A stretch of DNA of 64,000 nucleotides from NCBI GenBank assembly GCA_964472785.1, contig CAYYMH010000001.1:124001-188000 (forward strand), written 5' to 3'. The notes beneath the pieces are model-generated. The model was not told where the DNA came from. It worked only from the letters and a program-made list of their open reading frames with translations, and did not search any database. Source of the stretch: CAYYMH01 sp964472785 (GTDB taxonomy: Bacteria > Zhuqueibacterota > Zhuqueibacteria > Thermofontimicrobiales > Thermofontimicrobiaceae). Positions 9,240 to 18,238 of the stretch are shown here, piece after piece. Within the stretch, counting starts at the first letter, position 1; each line of letters begins with the position of its first letter. The translations under genes and the position numbers were made by a program.

Positions 9240-10838
9240 ATGCTTCCATTTAAAAAGAAATTTATTAAGACATGGAGTCGCTTAATAATTTTGGTTAACT
9301 TGTTGTTATTTAATACAACAGGGATTGCTTCAGAAGAAGTCTGCTCGCAATTTTATAATATTCTTGAATTTGGTGCAACTGGCAAGGGTATTGTTTACGA
9401 TACAGATTTTATTCAATCTTTGGTCGATACTGTCGCTGCCAACGGAGGCGGAACAATATACTTCCCGCCTGGCAAGTATCTCACGAAAACAATCGTGTTA
9501 AGGAATAACATAACCTTTTATCTCGATAATGGTGCTTTAATTCTGGGTAGTACCGAAATGAATAAGTTCAAACCGGAGTTTGGTTCGTTTACCGATAGCG
9601 GAGGTCGCCGATTCGGTACTGCCTTATTTTTTGCAAAAGGTGCGAAACGCGTTGTAATCAAAGGGGAAGGGATTATTGACGGGCAAGGGTATGAAAAATA
9701 CTATCCAAAGGAGAAAGGTTTAGCCCGACCGTCGATCATTCGCTTCATTGATTGTCAGTACGTTCGCATTGAAGGGATTACGCTGATTAATTCAGCGGCC
9801 TGGGTGCAGCATTACATCAACTGCGATGACCTGATCCTGCGTGGCATAACAGTCCGAAGTTATTCGAATAAAAATAATGATGGGCTGGATATTGAGAGTT
9901 GCCAGCGGGTGCTGATTACCGAATGCAACATCGATTCTGAAGATGATTCAATTGTAATGAAAGCGCTTACAACCCGTCCGTGCAAAGATATTGTGATCAG
10001 CAATTGTATCGTATCAGGATTAAAATCAGCCATTAAAGCAGGTACTGAATCAGCCGGTGGTTTTGAAAACATCAGCATCTCCAATTGTACATTTTACGGC
10101 ACGAGGGGATTAACCTTCTACACCGTGGATGGAGGAGCGATAAACAATATTACTGTGTCAAACATTTCGATGAGAGATACTTATGGCGTTATTTGCCTGC
10201 GACTTGGCAACCGGATGCGACCGTATTCGTTATCAGAAATAGAAAGACCAAAATCGCCCGGTACATTCAAAAATATCTCATTCAGCAACATTCAGGCTGT
10301 CGGAGTTACTGAGAGTAACTGCTTCATTTCCGGCATTCCGGGGCACAATATCGAAAATGTGACATTGGATAATATTAGAATTTCCTACAAGGGTGATGGT
10401 CAGAAAAAGGATTCAGAAAGGAAAATACCGGAGCTGACCGATGAATATCCGAAGCCGCGCATGTTTGGAACCTTGCCGGCATACGGATTTTTTATTCGAC
10501 ATGCCAGCAAAGTAAAACTGAACAATCTATTTTTAACTTGCGAGAAGCCTGATTTTCGCTCGGTGATTAAATGTGAGGACGTCAGTAATCTTGAAATTAA
10601 TAGACTGCACGCAGACTCACATACGGAAGCAGCACCTTTCTTTTGGGTCAAAGATTCGAAAACAGTACGGATACAGAATTGCCAGCCCTTTAATCCGGTT
10701 AACACTTTTCTGAAAGTAGAAGGCGAAACAACTGAAAAAATATGGTTGATACAAAATCGTATTGGTCTGGCAAATGATTTGTTAGATATAGGCGAAGAAG
10801 TTACGGAAGGAGAAATTATCATACGTTCTAATTATTAG
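9240..10838 (+). CDS. Secreted GH28-like right-handed beta-helix protein (polygalacturonase family)
   Basis: A 532-residue protein with a basic N-terminus and a hydrophobic signal segment, then YNILEFGATGKGIVYDTDFI and NGGGTIYFPPGKY, the standard opening of GH28/pectate-lyase-type beta-helices. GH28-like catalytic acids are visible as NNDGLDIESC and SEDDSIVMK near residues 220-240. The usual His-Gly motif is replaced by GLKSAIKAGTES, as in more distant GH28 relatives. I chose the ATG at 9240, preceded by AAAAGGATTAAAA; upstream in-frame ATG (9222) and GTG (9192) are alternatives. Polygalacturonases cleave galacturonan by hydrolysis, and rhamnogalacturonan or xylogalacturonan are equally plausible here. 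It lies between a bicupin and the LamG-propeller pair. Confidence 0.78.
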   Translation: MLPFKKKFIKTWSRLIILVNLLLFNTTGIASEEVCSQFYNILEFGATGKGIVYDTDFIQSLVDTVAANGGGTIYFPPGKYLTKTIVLRNNITFYLDNGALILGSTEMNKFKPEFGSFTDSGGRRFGTALFFAKGAKRVVIKGEGIIDGQGYEKYYPKEKGLARPSIIRFIDCQYVRIEGITLINSAAWVQHYINCDDLILRGITVRSYSNKNNDGLDIESCQRVLITECNIDSEDDSIVMKALTTRPCKDIVISNCIVSGLKSAIKAGTESAGGFENISISNCTFYGTRGLTFYTVDGGAINNITVSNISMRDTYGVICLRLGNRMRPYSLSEIERPKSPGTFKNISFSNIQAVGVTESNCFISGIPGHNIENVTLDNIRISYKGDGQKKDSERKIPELTDEYPKPRMFGTLPAYGFFIRHASKVKLNNLFLTCEKPDFRSVIKCEDVSNLEINRLHADSHTEAAPFFWVKDSKTVRIQNCQPFNPVNTFLKVEGETTEKIWLIQNRIGLANDLLDIGEEVTEGEIIIRSNY

Positions 10839-10918
10839 TCATGCCTGCAGATTTGCAATTTTTGAGGGATTAAATTTAAAACAGGAAATGATATTTGTAA
10901 CATTAAGGAGATTAACAA

Positions 10919-13429
10919 ATGCTTAATACTAAAAAAGTATCGGTGTATCTATTTATTTTAATCGGATTACTTTTGAGCAACGGTCTTCACGCTCAAACCA
11001 TTGCTCTCTGGCTTTTTGATGAGCAAATCGGATTATATCCAAGTTGTGCATTGAGCGATGCGGGGCCTAATGATTTTCCCATGGTACTGGGGCAGGGCGG
11101 GCAAATAGTCGAGGGGAAATTTGGCAATGCACTTGAACCGACAATGCAGGAGCCGATTCAATATCCGGAAGAAAGTGTGAAATTTGGATTGAAGCAACTA
11201 CCGGTACCTGCCGGGCGCACTGTTGAGCCGATGAGCTGGATGAATGCCAAATTTTGTGGATTAATGACAAGTGGAGAAAATCACCTCCGGAAAGAAATTC
11301 GCTTCAAACAGGCAACGGCGACAAAATTGAATTTGGGTGATTTTGATTGGACGGTTGAATTTTGGTATCAACCAATAAGGGAAACGGATAAAGCGGGAAT
11401 TGTTTTCGAGATCGGAGAAGGTCCGCGCGGTGAAAATAATCAGGTGACACAATTGATGGTTAATGAGGAAAGTAGCGGGTTTGTTTTATTAAACCAAACC
11501 AGTGATACACGACTTTTTATCCCATCTCAAAAGACTGCATTGAAAAATGATTCGAATCAGTGGCATCATTTCGTTTTTGTGTATTCTGCTTCGGAAAATC
11601 AACTCCGGCATTATGTGGACGGCAAAGAACAGAAACTACCGGAAAAATGTGAACTGAAGTCATTGGCTGTTGGCGATGAAGATTATTTCAGTGTCGGACG
11701 CGATGCGCTTTGGAACAGACCTCTGCCGGGAAAACTGGATGAGCTTCGGTTTTCAGAGGGGCAGGTATATGGGAAAAATTTTAGCCCGCCGCAGAGCTTG
11801 TCTCCGGATCAATGGCAAGATGTGGATTTGAAAAAAGGACTACCTTTACTTTTCGCCGGAGACAATGACGACAAAGGAGTGGTCAATCTCGGTAGCAGGA
11901 AACATTTATTTATCGATGACGCGTTTATCCAGAAAATGGAAAATGTCGAATTCACGGCTAATCCACCTCGATTAGATGCTTGCGTCATTGATAGTATCGA
12001 AGGACCATTTCGAAAGCACCTCAGCGTTGTTGAAGATGAAAATGGACTGTTGCGTTTGTACTACGGTGGTCCGGATGATTACGTTGAAGTGCAAACGTCA
12101 GCAGATGGCATTCACTGGGAAAAACCGGATTTGGGAAAGGGGTTGATTAAAGGGAGAAAAAACATTGCCATTTCCGAACCCTCAGCCATGGGAAACGTGT
12201 TTTTCGATCCCAATGAAGTGCCAGAAGCAAAGTGGAAATATGTGTCCGGATTTCAGGAACGCGGCATTTTTGTGTTCTACTCGCCGGACGGTTGGCATTT
12301 CAACCGAGCAAAAACAGCGGCGATTCCAATCAGGGCTGGATCGCAGTCCAATGTCTTTTACGACGAACAGCAACAGGCATATATTGGATATCATCGTTCG
12401 GATTTCGCCAAAACGATTGGCGGAGATACGCAGCGGCAATTTGGGATAACTGTCGTAACCGACATCATGTCTCCTTTTCCTTTCGACCCGGTGACACAAA
12501 AAGAAACCTGGGAAGCTGCGAAAGACATGAGGCTTAGAAATCCGCAGCCCTGGTATTTGGATAACGGTCCACTAACACCGGGTGGATTAGGTATTGAATA
12601 TCCCATTGTTTTTGCGCCAAAAGACACTCTCGATCCCAGAGGATCAGATATTTATGTGCCGAAAGCGATAAAATATCCCTGGGCGCCGGATACGTATTTG
12701 GCCTTTCCGTTACTTTATTTGCATTATGAAGACGGTCCTTTGACGCGCCAGGTATTGCAACACCCGGATCGCAGAAGAGGCTCTGGCCCCATCGAAACAC
12801 AACTGTCCGTGAGTCGCGATGCTGTGAACTGGAAGCGGTATCCGAAACCTGTCTATGTGGGAAATGGTCAATTTGGTAAACATCACATCAATCAATCTTA
12901 CTTAGCCCACGGCATGGTGAAAAGAAATAATGAAATCTGGCAATATTGTTTTTGCGAAACCCGCTATCATAGCACCTGGCTCAAGGATGGTGAATATGTG
13001 CGGGCAGTCTATCGCTTTATTCAGAGATTGGACAGATTTGTTTCAATTGACACGCCCTATGATGAAGATGGATTTATTGTGACCCGGCCGTTCAAGTTTG
13101 ATGGTAACCGTCTTGTTTTAAATATTGATACCGATGCGACTGGTTACGCGCAGGTTGGTTTTCTGGATGAACAGGGAAAACCGATCGACGGATTTGCGGT
13201 TGATAACTGTGTTTGGATAAACGGAGATTTTCTGGATGTTGAGGTGGAATGGATTAAGAATCCCGAGGTGCTTACAGTCCCCTACGGTGATTCAATCGAA
13301 GATGTATTCGCGGAAGCCAGTAAATTAAAATACACTAAAGATGTATCCTCACTTGCCGGAAAAATTGTTCAACTCGTTATCCGAATGCGTGGAGCGAAGT
13401 TGTACGCAATGCAATTTGTTGAAAAATAA
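10919..13429 (+). CDS. Secreted LamG-domain plus beta-propeller protein, paralogue 1
   Basis: An 836-residue protein with signal peptide ILIGLLLSNGLHA and an AAGGAG site 9 bases before the ATG. Residues 25-285 form a LamG/concanavalin-like module (FDWTVEFWYQP, WHHFVFVYS, LRHYVDGKEQ). From about residue 325, GSRKHLFIDDAFI opens a GH32/43-like propeller with S-x-D-G-x-x-W/F repeats at about 394, 455 and 632 (the last as VSRDAVNWKRYP). The arrangement resembles the RxLFVDDxLI proteins common in Planctomycetes and Verrucomicrobia, whose function is mostly unproven. The next gene is a full-length paralogue. It is likely an exported carbohydrate-binding hydrolase; activity is inferred from fold only. 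Confidence 0.72.
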   Translation: MLNTKKVSVYLFILIGLLLSNGLHAQTIALWLFDEQIGLYPSCALSDAGPNDFPMVLGQGGQIVEGKFGNALEPTMQEPIQYPEESVKFGLKQLPVPAGRTVEPMSWMNAKFCGLMTSGENHLRKEIRFKQATATKLNLGDFDWTVEFWYQPIRETDKAGIVFEIGEGPRGENNQVTQLMVNEESSGFVLLNQTSDTRLFIPSQKTALKNDSNQWHHFVFVYSASENQLRHYVDGKEQKLPEKCELKSLAVGDEDYFSVGRDALWNRPLPGKLDELRFSEGQVYGKNFSPPQSLSPDQWQDVDLKKGLPLLFAGDNDDKGVVNLGSRKHLFIDDAFIQKMENVEFTANPPRLDACVIDSIEGPFRKHLSVVEDENGLLRLYYGGPDDYVEVQTSADGIHWEKPDLGKGLIKGRKNIAISEPSAMGNVFFDPNEVPEAKWKYVSGFQERGIFVFYSPDGWHFNRAKTAAIPIRAGSQSNVFYDEQQQAYIGYHRSDFAKTIGGDTQRQFGITVVTDIMSPFPFDPVTQKETWEAAKDMRLRNPQPWYLDNGPLTPGGLGIEYPIVFAPKDTLDPRGSDIYVPKAIKYPWAPDTYLAFPLLYLHYEDGPLTRQVLQHPDRRRGSGPIETQLSVSRDAVNWKRYPKPVYVGNGQFGKHHINQSYLAHGMVKRNNEIWQYCFCETRYHSTWLKDGEYVRAVYRFIQRLDRFVSIDTPYDEDGFIVTRPFKFDGNRLVLNIDTDATGYAQVGFLDEQGKPIDGFAVDNCVWINGDFLDVEVEWIKNPEVLTVPYGDSIEDVFAEASKLKYTKDVSSLAGKIVQLVIRMRGAKLYAMQFVEK

Positions 13430-13791
13430 TATTAACTTTTAATTTAAAAGTACCTATTCAGGCTTTAGAAAAATGCCACCGAGACACAGAGGGATCAGAG
13501 ATATTACCATAAAATATTTGCGGAAATTGTGTCTCATAATGTGATTGAAAAACATTTTACTTAACAATTTGGAAACAGAATAACATGATGCAATAGCTAT
13601 TCTTCTAATAAATATGAATTAGTTTTTAATATGTGTAACTTTAAAAAGATAGTATTCACTGTTTGGCAATCATCGTTACAAAAAATAATGGCCATTTTTG
13701 ATTGAATTTTTCTCCGTGTTCTTTGTGACTCGGTGGCTGAATAGTTACATTTAAAAAACAAATAACTAAATATTTTCAAAGGAGAAATATC
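13430..13791. repeat. Intergenic stretch with an inverted GCCACCGAG tract pair (second small element)
   Basis: The stretch contains GCCACCGAGACACAGAG at 13475-13491 and, in reverse, the matching GCCACCGAGTCACAAAG at 13721-13737, two mismatches in 17 bases. The AT-rich 230 bases between them show no gene I recognise. The tracts resemble those bounding the GxxExxY remnant, so this may be an emptied or internally deleted relative of that element. The last 20 bases provide the AAAGGAG site for the next gene. Confidence 0.55.
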
Positions 13792-16326
13792 ATGCGAAAT
13801 TTTCATTGGATGCGGTTTTCTTTGTTTTTCATTGTAGTATTTTTATTCGTTTCATCAATAGGGCAATCTCAAACCATTGCTTTATGGTTATTCGATGAAC
13901 AGGTTGATATTTATCCGAGCTGTGTATTGAACACATCATCGGAAAATGATTATCCGCTGGTACTCGGTCTCGGTGGAAAAATCAAACCGGGAAAATTCGG
14001 TAACGCGCTTTCCGCTACCGAACAACCGCCGATCGAAATCCCGGATGGCGAGGCCCGCTTTGGTTTACAACAAATGCCTATCCCGGATGATCGAACAATT
14101 CCGCCGTTAAGCTGGCATAATGCACATTTTTGCGCGCTAATGACAAGCGGTGAGAATCATCTCAGAAAAGAGGTGGGTTTTGTTCATCCGACCCAAACTT
14201 ATTTAAACATTGGTGATTTTGACTGGACTGTTGAGTTTTGGCTGATGGTCACGAGAGATACCGGGGAAGATGGCGTCATTTTCGAAATTGGCACAGGACC
14301 GCGAGGCGAAAATGAAAAGGTCACCAGTCTGATGCTGAACAAATCATTGGACAGTTTTACTTTGTTTAATTCAGAAGCAAAGCTGGTGTTAAATATTCCA
14401 TCCGATACTAAAGTGTTCGATCCGAGAAAGAAAGATTGGCACCATGTGGCCTTCGTCTATTCGAAAAACGAAAATCAACTCCGCCATTATGTCGATGGAA
14501 AATTACAGCTTTTACCGGAGCAATCAGAGATGAAATCGCTGGAAGCAGGTGAAGAAGATTTCATGAGCGTGGGACGTGACGGCTTGTGGAAACGTCCGTT
14601 CCAGGGAAAAATTGATGAATTGCATTTTTATGATGGTCAACTGTACACAGCGGAGTTTGAGCCGCCAACGAGTTATTCACCTTTTTCTTCCAAAGAAAAG
14701 GCGGAGCCAGAACTGAAAAAGGGTTTACCGCTACTTTTCGGCCCGTTAGCTGAGCAAGAACAGACGATAAAATTGGGCAGCCGCAAGCATTTGTTTATTG
14801 ATGATGCACTGATCGAAAAAAGTTCGGATATTCAGTTTGTTGTCAATCCACCGGAATTGGAAGAACGGGTGGTTGAGAACATCATGGGACATTACCGAAA
14901 ACATCTGGCAGTTGTCGAAGACGAGGAGGGAATCATTCGTATTTATAATTCAGTGCAGGATGATTATCTTCAGGTGATGACCTCAGAAGACGGCATCCAT
15001 TTCAAATATCCGTATTTGGGGAAAGCATATCGGGGACATCAGAATTTGGTTCTCAAACAACCGGTCGGCGGATTAGGCAATCCGTTCATCGATCCCAACG
15101 GTTCTGGTGAGGATAAATGGAAAATGATTACCGGCCATCACCGCCGGGGAATTTTTCTGTACACCTCCCCGGACGGCTATAATTGGGAGAGAATGAAGAC
15201 AGCTGTTCTTCCGCTGCGGTCAGGTACGCAATCGTGTACCTTTTATGATGACCAGCGTCAATTGTATGTGGGTTATCATCGCACCGGCTTTTTTCACACT
15301 CCCGGCGGTGCCACGCAGCGTGGCTCAAGTCTGACGCAGGTTAAAAATCTTTATCAGCCCTGGCCTTTTAACCCGGTTACTCAAAAAGAAACCTGGGAAG
15401 CCACCGACACGCTCCGCTTGCGTCAACCCCAGCCGTGGTATCTGGACAACGGTCCCTTAACGCCGGGCGGATTTGGACTGGAATATCCTTATAAATTCCT
15501 TCCCATTGACACACTGGATCCGGTGGGAACGGATATTTACATCACCAAGGCTCAAAAATATCCGTGGGCGCCGGATGCCTATTTCGCCTTTCCAATTGCT
15601 TATTTCCACTGGTATGGGGATGGCCCGTTGACTCGACAAATTCTGATGCACCCGGACCGAAATATGGGCTCCGGTCCTGTGGAAACTCAGATTGCAGTCA
15701 GCCGCGATGGTGTACACTGGAAAAGATATCCGCGCCCGGCTTACGTTGGAATCGGAAAATTTCAGGGATGGGACATTCATTCCTCCTATTTGGCGCACGG
15801 TATGCTGAAGCGGAATCAACAAATCTGGCAGTATGTTTACGGATTGCAGGAATATCACTCTTCCTATGAAAAAGATGATGAACATCGGGGCGTATTTCGA
15901 CTGGTGCAACGCATCGATGGATTTATTTCGATCGACACGCCTTATCACAAAGAAGGGTTGATCGTGACCAAGCCACTGGTTTTTGAGGGGAACCGGTTGA
16001 TTCTAAATGTGGATACAGATGCTGCCGGTTACGTGCAGGTTGGATTTTTAGATAAAAAAGGAAATCCGATTCCTGGTTTTTCTGTGGATAATTGTGTCTA
16101 TATTAACGGCGACTTTTTGAATAAAGAAGTGGAGTGGATCAAAAATCCCGAAGCGCTTCAAATTCCGTATGGCAGCTCGATTAAAGAGTTAGCAAAACAA
16201 GCGTCTGAAAAATTAAAAATAACTACGGATGTATCCGAGCTTGAGGAAAAGACAATCCAGTTAGTTTTTCGGATGCGCGGGGCAAAATTGTATGCAATGC
16301 AATTTGTTTCAGATAATACCAATTAA
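13792..16326 (+). CDS. Secreted LamG-domain plus beta-propeller protein, paralogue 2
   Basis: An 844-residue protein, alignable end to end with the one at 10919. It has signal peptide VVFLFVSSIGQSQ, then QTIALWLFDEQV, FDWTVEFWLMV, LRHYVDGKLQ (LamG), GSRKHLFIDDALIEKS, and propeller repeats TSEDGIHF, TSPDGYNW and VSRDGVHWKRYP. Both paralogues end with RMRGAKLYAMQFV. The start has AAAGGAG 8 bases upstream. The pair probably arose by tandem duplication, with the small inverted-repeat element lying between them. Two diverged copies suggest different linkages or sugars. It is likely exported and carbohydrate-active; no tested activity is known to me for this architecture. Confidence 0.72.
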   Translation: MRNFHWMRFSLFFIVVFLFVSSIGQSQTIALWLFDEQVDIYPSCVLNTSSENDYPLVLGLGGKIKPGKFGNALSATEQPPIEIPDGEARFGLQQMPIPDDRTIPPLSWHNAHFCALMTSGENHLRKEVGFVHPTQTYLNIGDFDWTVEFWLMVTRDTGEDGVIFEIGTGPRGENEKVTSLMLNKSLDSFTLFNSEAKLVLNIPSDTKVFDPRKKDWHHVAFVYSKNENQLRHYVDGKLQLLPEQSEMKSLEAGEEDFMSVGRDGLWKRPFQGKIDELHFYDGQLYTAEFEPPTSYSPFSSKEKAEPELKKGLPLLFGPLAEQEQTIKLGSRKHLFIDDALIEKSSDIQFVVNPPELEERVVENIMGHYRKHLAVVEDEEGIIRIYNSVQDDYLQVMTSEDGIHFKYPYLGKAYRGHQNLVLKQPVGGLGNPFIDPNGSGEDKWKMITGHHRRGIFLYTSPDGYNWERMKTAVLPLRSGTQSCTFYDDQRQLYVGYHRTGFFHTPGGATQRGSSLTQVKNLYQPWPFNPVTQKETWEATDTLRLRQPQPWYLDNGPLTPGGFGLEYPYKFLPIDTLDPVGTDIYITKAQKYPWAPDAYFAFPIAYFHWYGDGPLTRQILMHPDRNMGSGPVETQIAVSRDGVHWKRYPRPAYVGIGKFQGWDIHSSYLAHGMLKRNQQIWQYVYGLQEYHSSYEKDDEHRGVFRLVQRIDGFISIDTPYHKEGLIVTKPLVFEGNRLILNVDTDAAGYVQVGFLDKKGNPIPGFSVDNCVYINGDFLNKEVEWIKNPEALQIPYGSSIKELAKQASEKLKITTDVSELEEKTIQLVFRMRGAKLYAMQFVSDNTN

Positions 16327-16376
16327 TTCATTCGAAGGATAAGATTAAATTCTCTTGAGTCAAAAGGAGTATGGTT

Positions 16377-18116
16377 ATGAACAATTTGATGAAGAAATAT
16401 TTTGCATTATCAATGTCGATTATTTTTCTCTTAACAGGTTGCTCCCAAAAATCGGAGCGTACCAATCATCAGTTGGAAACACTCCAAGGTCCTCGAACCG
16501 AATCGGTGATTTTTGAGAATTACAAAACGATATATTACATTTCGGACACTGAAGGAAGTGATGAGCAGGGTGATGGAACTACAGAGAAGCCATGGAAGTC
16601 TATATCCCATGCCTTAAACCAAATCACTAATGCTGGCTCGGATAATAGACACGCATTATTTGTTGCAGCTTCCGATTATTCTCAAACGCCAATTGCAATG
16701 AAACCCTATATTGATCTTTACGGCGGATTTGAACCTGTAAATTGGCAGCGCGATGTGGCAAAAAATAGCACCGTACTGACAGGCGGCAAAAAGCGCCGTG
16801 TTATCATCGGTGCTGATAACTCAAGGTTGGATGGATTTGTGATTAGAGAAGGCGTGGTACGCGGAAAAGGAGCCGGAATATTATGTGACCAAACATCCCC
16901 ACAAATCACGAACTGTGTATTTACGAAAAATAAAACGCTCAAACCCATTCCCTGGAATCCGAAATACTGGCACGAGATGGCACACGACGGCGGAGCGATT
17001 CATTGTGAGAATGGAGCCTCTCCGGTGATAGTGCATAATTTGTTTGTTAATAATTATACCGAAATCGGACGTGGCGCCGCTATTTCGTTTTACAAAAAGT
17101 GTGGCGGCAGGATTTCGAATAATGTCTTTTTGAGCAATATCAGTGGCTTGGAAGATACGGATCGCAGCAGCGACGGCGGCGCAATTTCTATCTTTGATCG
17201 CTGTGATCCGATGATTGAGAATAATGTGCTGTTAAATAATAAAGCAATTAATGATAACGATGGTGGCGCTGTTTTTGTTGCACTGTGGTCATCTCCGAAA
17301 ATAATTGGGAATGTTTTTGTTGCAAGTGAATCTGAAGATGATGCCGGCGCGCTATTTATCGGCGGACAGGAGCACCGATACGATAGTCCGTTTGATCCTC
17401 TGCCACCGGAAGAAGAATTTTTTGTATCAATCCGTGGGAATCGGTTTTTCGGTAATCGAAATCCTTCGATGAATTCGGGCGCCATGAGATTCACGATGGA
17501 GAGTCGTGGTGAGTTTGTGAATAACGTTGTTGCGCATAATACCGGTATTTATTTTCAACGCTGTGAAGTCAAAATCATCAACAATACGATTTTTGATGAT
17601 TTTCTGTTTGTCGAAACCAAGGAAGGGTTAAAGCCCAGTTTAATTCAAAATAATATCATCTGGGCAAGTTTCGATCTTCAGTTGCCAGTGAAGGTTCAGT
17701 ATTGTGTGTTGAAAGAAAATCACACAGGCGAGGGAAATATTTTTGAATTTCCATCGATCGAATCCAATTGGCTGGAAATAGACGCTATATCGGCAAATTA
17801 CTCAAGGAGCACATTATTAACAGAAATATTGGTGAGTGATTCTGATTTTCCAAAGAATGGTTTAACGAATCGTGTTTTAAAAGCCGGAGATCGTTGGGGT
17901 GTAATTCACTCGAATAATGAGAATAGTCTTTTGGTCTGGGGAGATTTTTCGGATTTTATTTCACTTAAAATTTTACCAACTTATCATTTAGCAGAACGTT
18001 CTGTGTGTATCGACGCCGGTATTGGAGAAAACGCTCCGGAAAAAGATTTGGAAGGTGATCTCCGACCTGAAGGTAGTCAGGTTGACATCGGCGCTGATGA
18101 ATTTGTGGGAAATTAG
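16377..18116 (+). CDS. Lipoprotein with right-handed parallel beta-helix (DUF1565-like)
   Basis: A 579-residue protein with lipoprotein signal IIFLLTGC, the Cys following L-T-G. Residues 55-100 read YYISDTEGSDEQGDGTTEKP, the opening of DUF1565-type beta-helices. Many N-N-x-F/I-x-N turns follow (ITNCVFTKNKT, GGRISNNVFLSN, IENNVLLNN), characteristic of a parallel beta-helix. It ends EGSQVDIGADEF, the common closing motif of such proteins. I chose the ATG at 16377 rather than 16371, because AAGGAG lies 7 bases before the former and only 1 before the latter. It is probably anchored on the cell envelope and binds or cleaves polysaccharide; catalysis is not demonstrated by any motif. Confidence 0.75.
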   Translation: MNNLMKKYFALSMSIIFLLTGCSQKSERTNHQLETLQGPRTESVIFENYKTIYYISDTEGSDEQGDGTTEKPWKSISHALNQITNAGSDNRHALFVAASDYSQTPIAMKPYIDLYGGFEPVNWQRDVAKNSTVLTGGKKRRVIIGADNSRLDGFVIREGVVRGKGAGILCDQTSPQITNCVFTKNKTLKPIPWNPKYWHEMAHDGGAIHCENGASPVIVHNLFVNNYTEIGRGAAISFYKKCGGRISNNVFLSNISGLEDTDRSSDGGAISIFDRCDPMIENNVLLNNKAINDNDGGAVFVALWSSPKIIGNVFVASESEDDAGALFIGGQEHRYDSPFDPLPPEEEFFVSIRGNRFFGNRNPSMNSGAMRFTMESRGEFVNNVVAHNTGIYFQRCEVKIINNTIFDDFLFVETKEGLKPSLIQNNIIWASFDLQLPVKVQYCVLKENHTGEGNIFEFPSIESNWLEIDAISANYSRSTLLTEILVSDSDFPKNGLTNRVLKAGDRWGVIHSNNENSLLVWGDFSDFISLKILPTYHLAERSVCIDAGIGENAPEKDLEGDLRPEGSQVDIGADEFVGN

Positions 18117-18150
18117 AATGCTCTTTTTTTCTGGTATTTCCTTGAATGAC

Positions 18151-18179
18151 TTGACAATTTACATATTTTTCATTATGTT
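18151..18179 (+). promoter_or_regulatory. Sigma-70-type promoter for the sulfatase gene
   Basis: TTGACA at 18151-18156 and TATGTT at 18174-18179 are separated by exactly 17 bases. The predicted start lies about 50 bases before the sulfatase ATG. It suggests the sulfatase-aldolase-SDR part of the locus has its own transcription start. Confidence 0.6.
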
Positions 18180-18238
18180 ATAAGTCATTTTTAGATTATG
18201 AAACGAGAAATGAAAAATTACTTTTGAAGTGCCAAACT

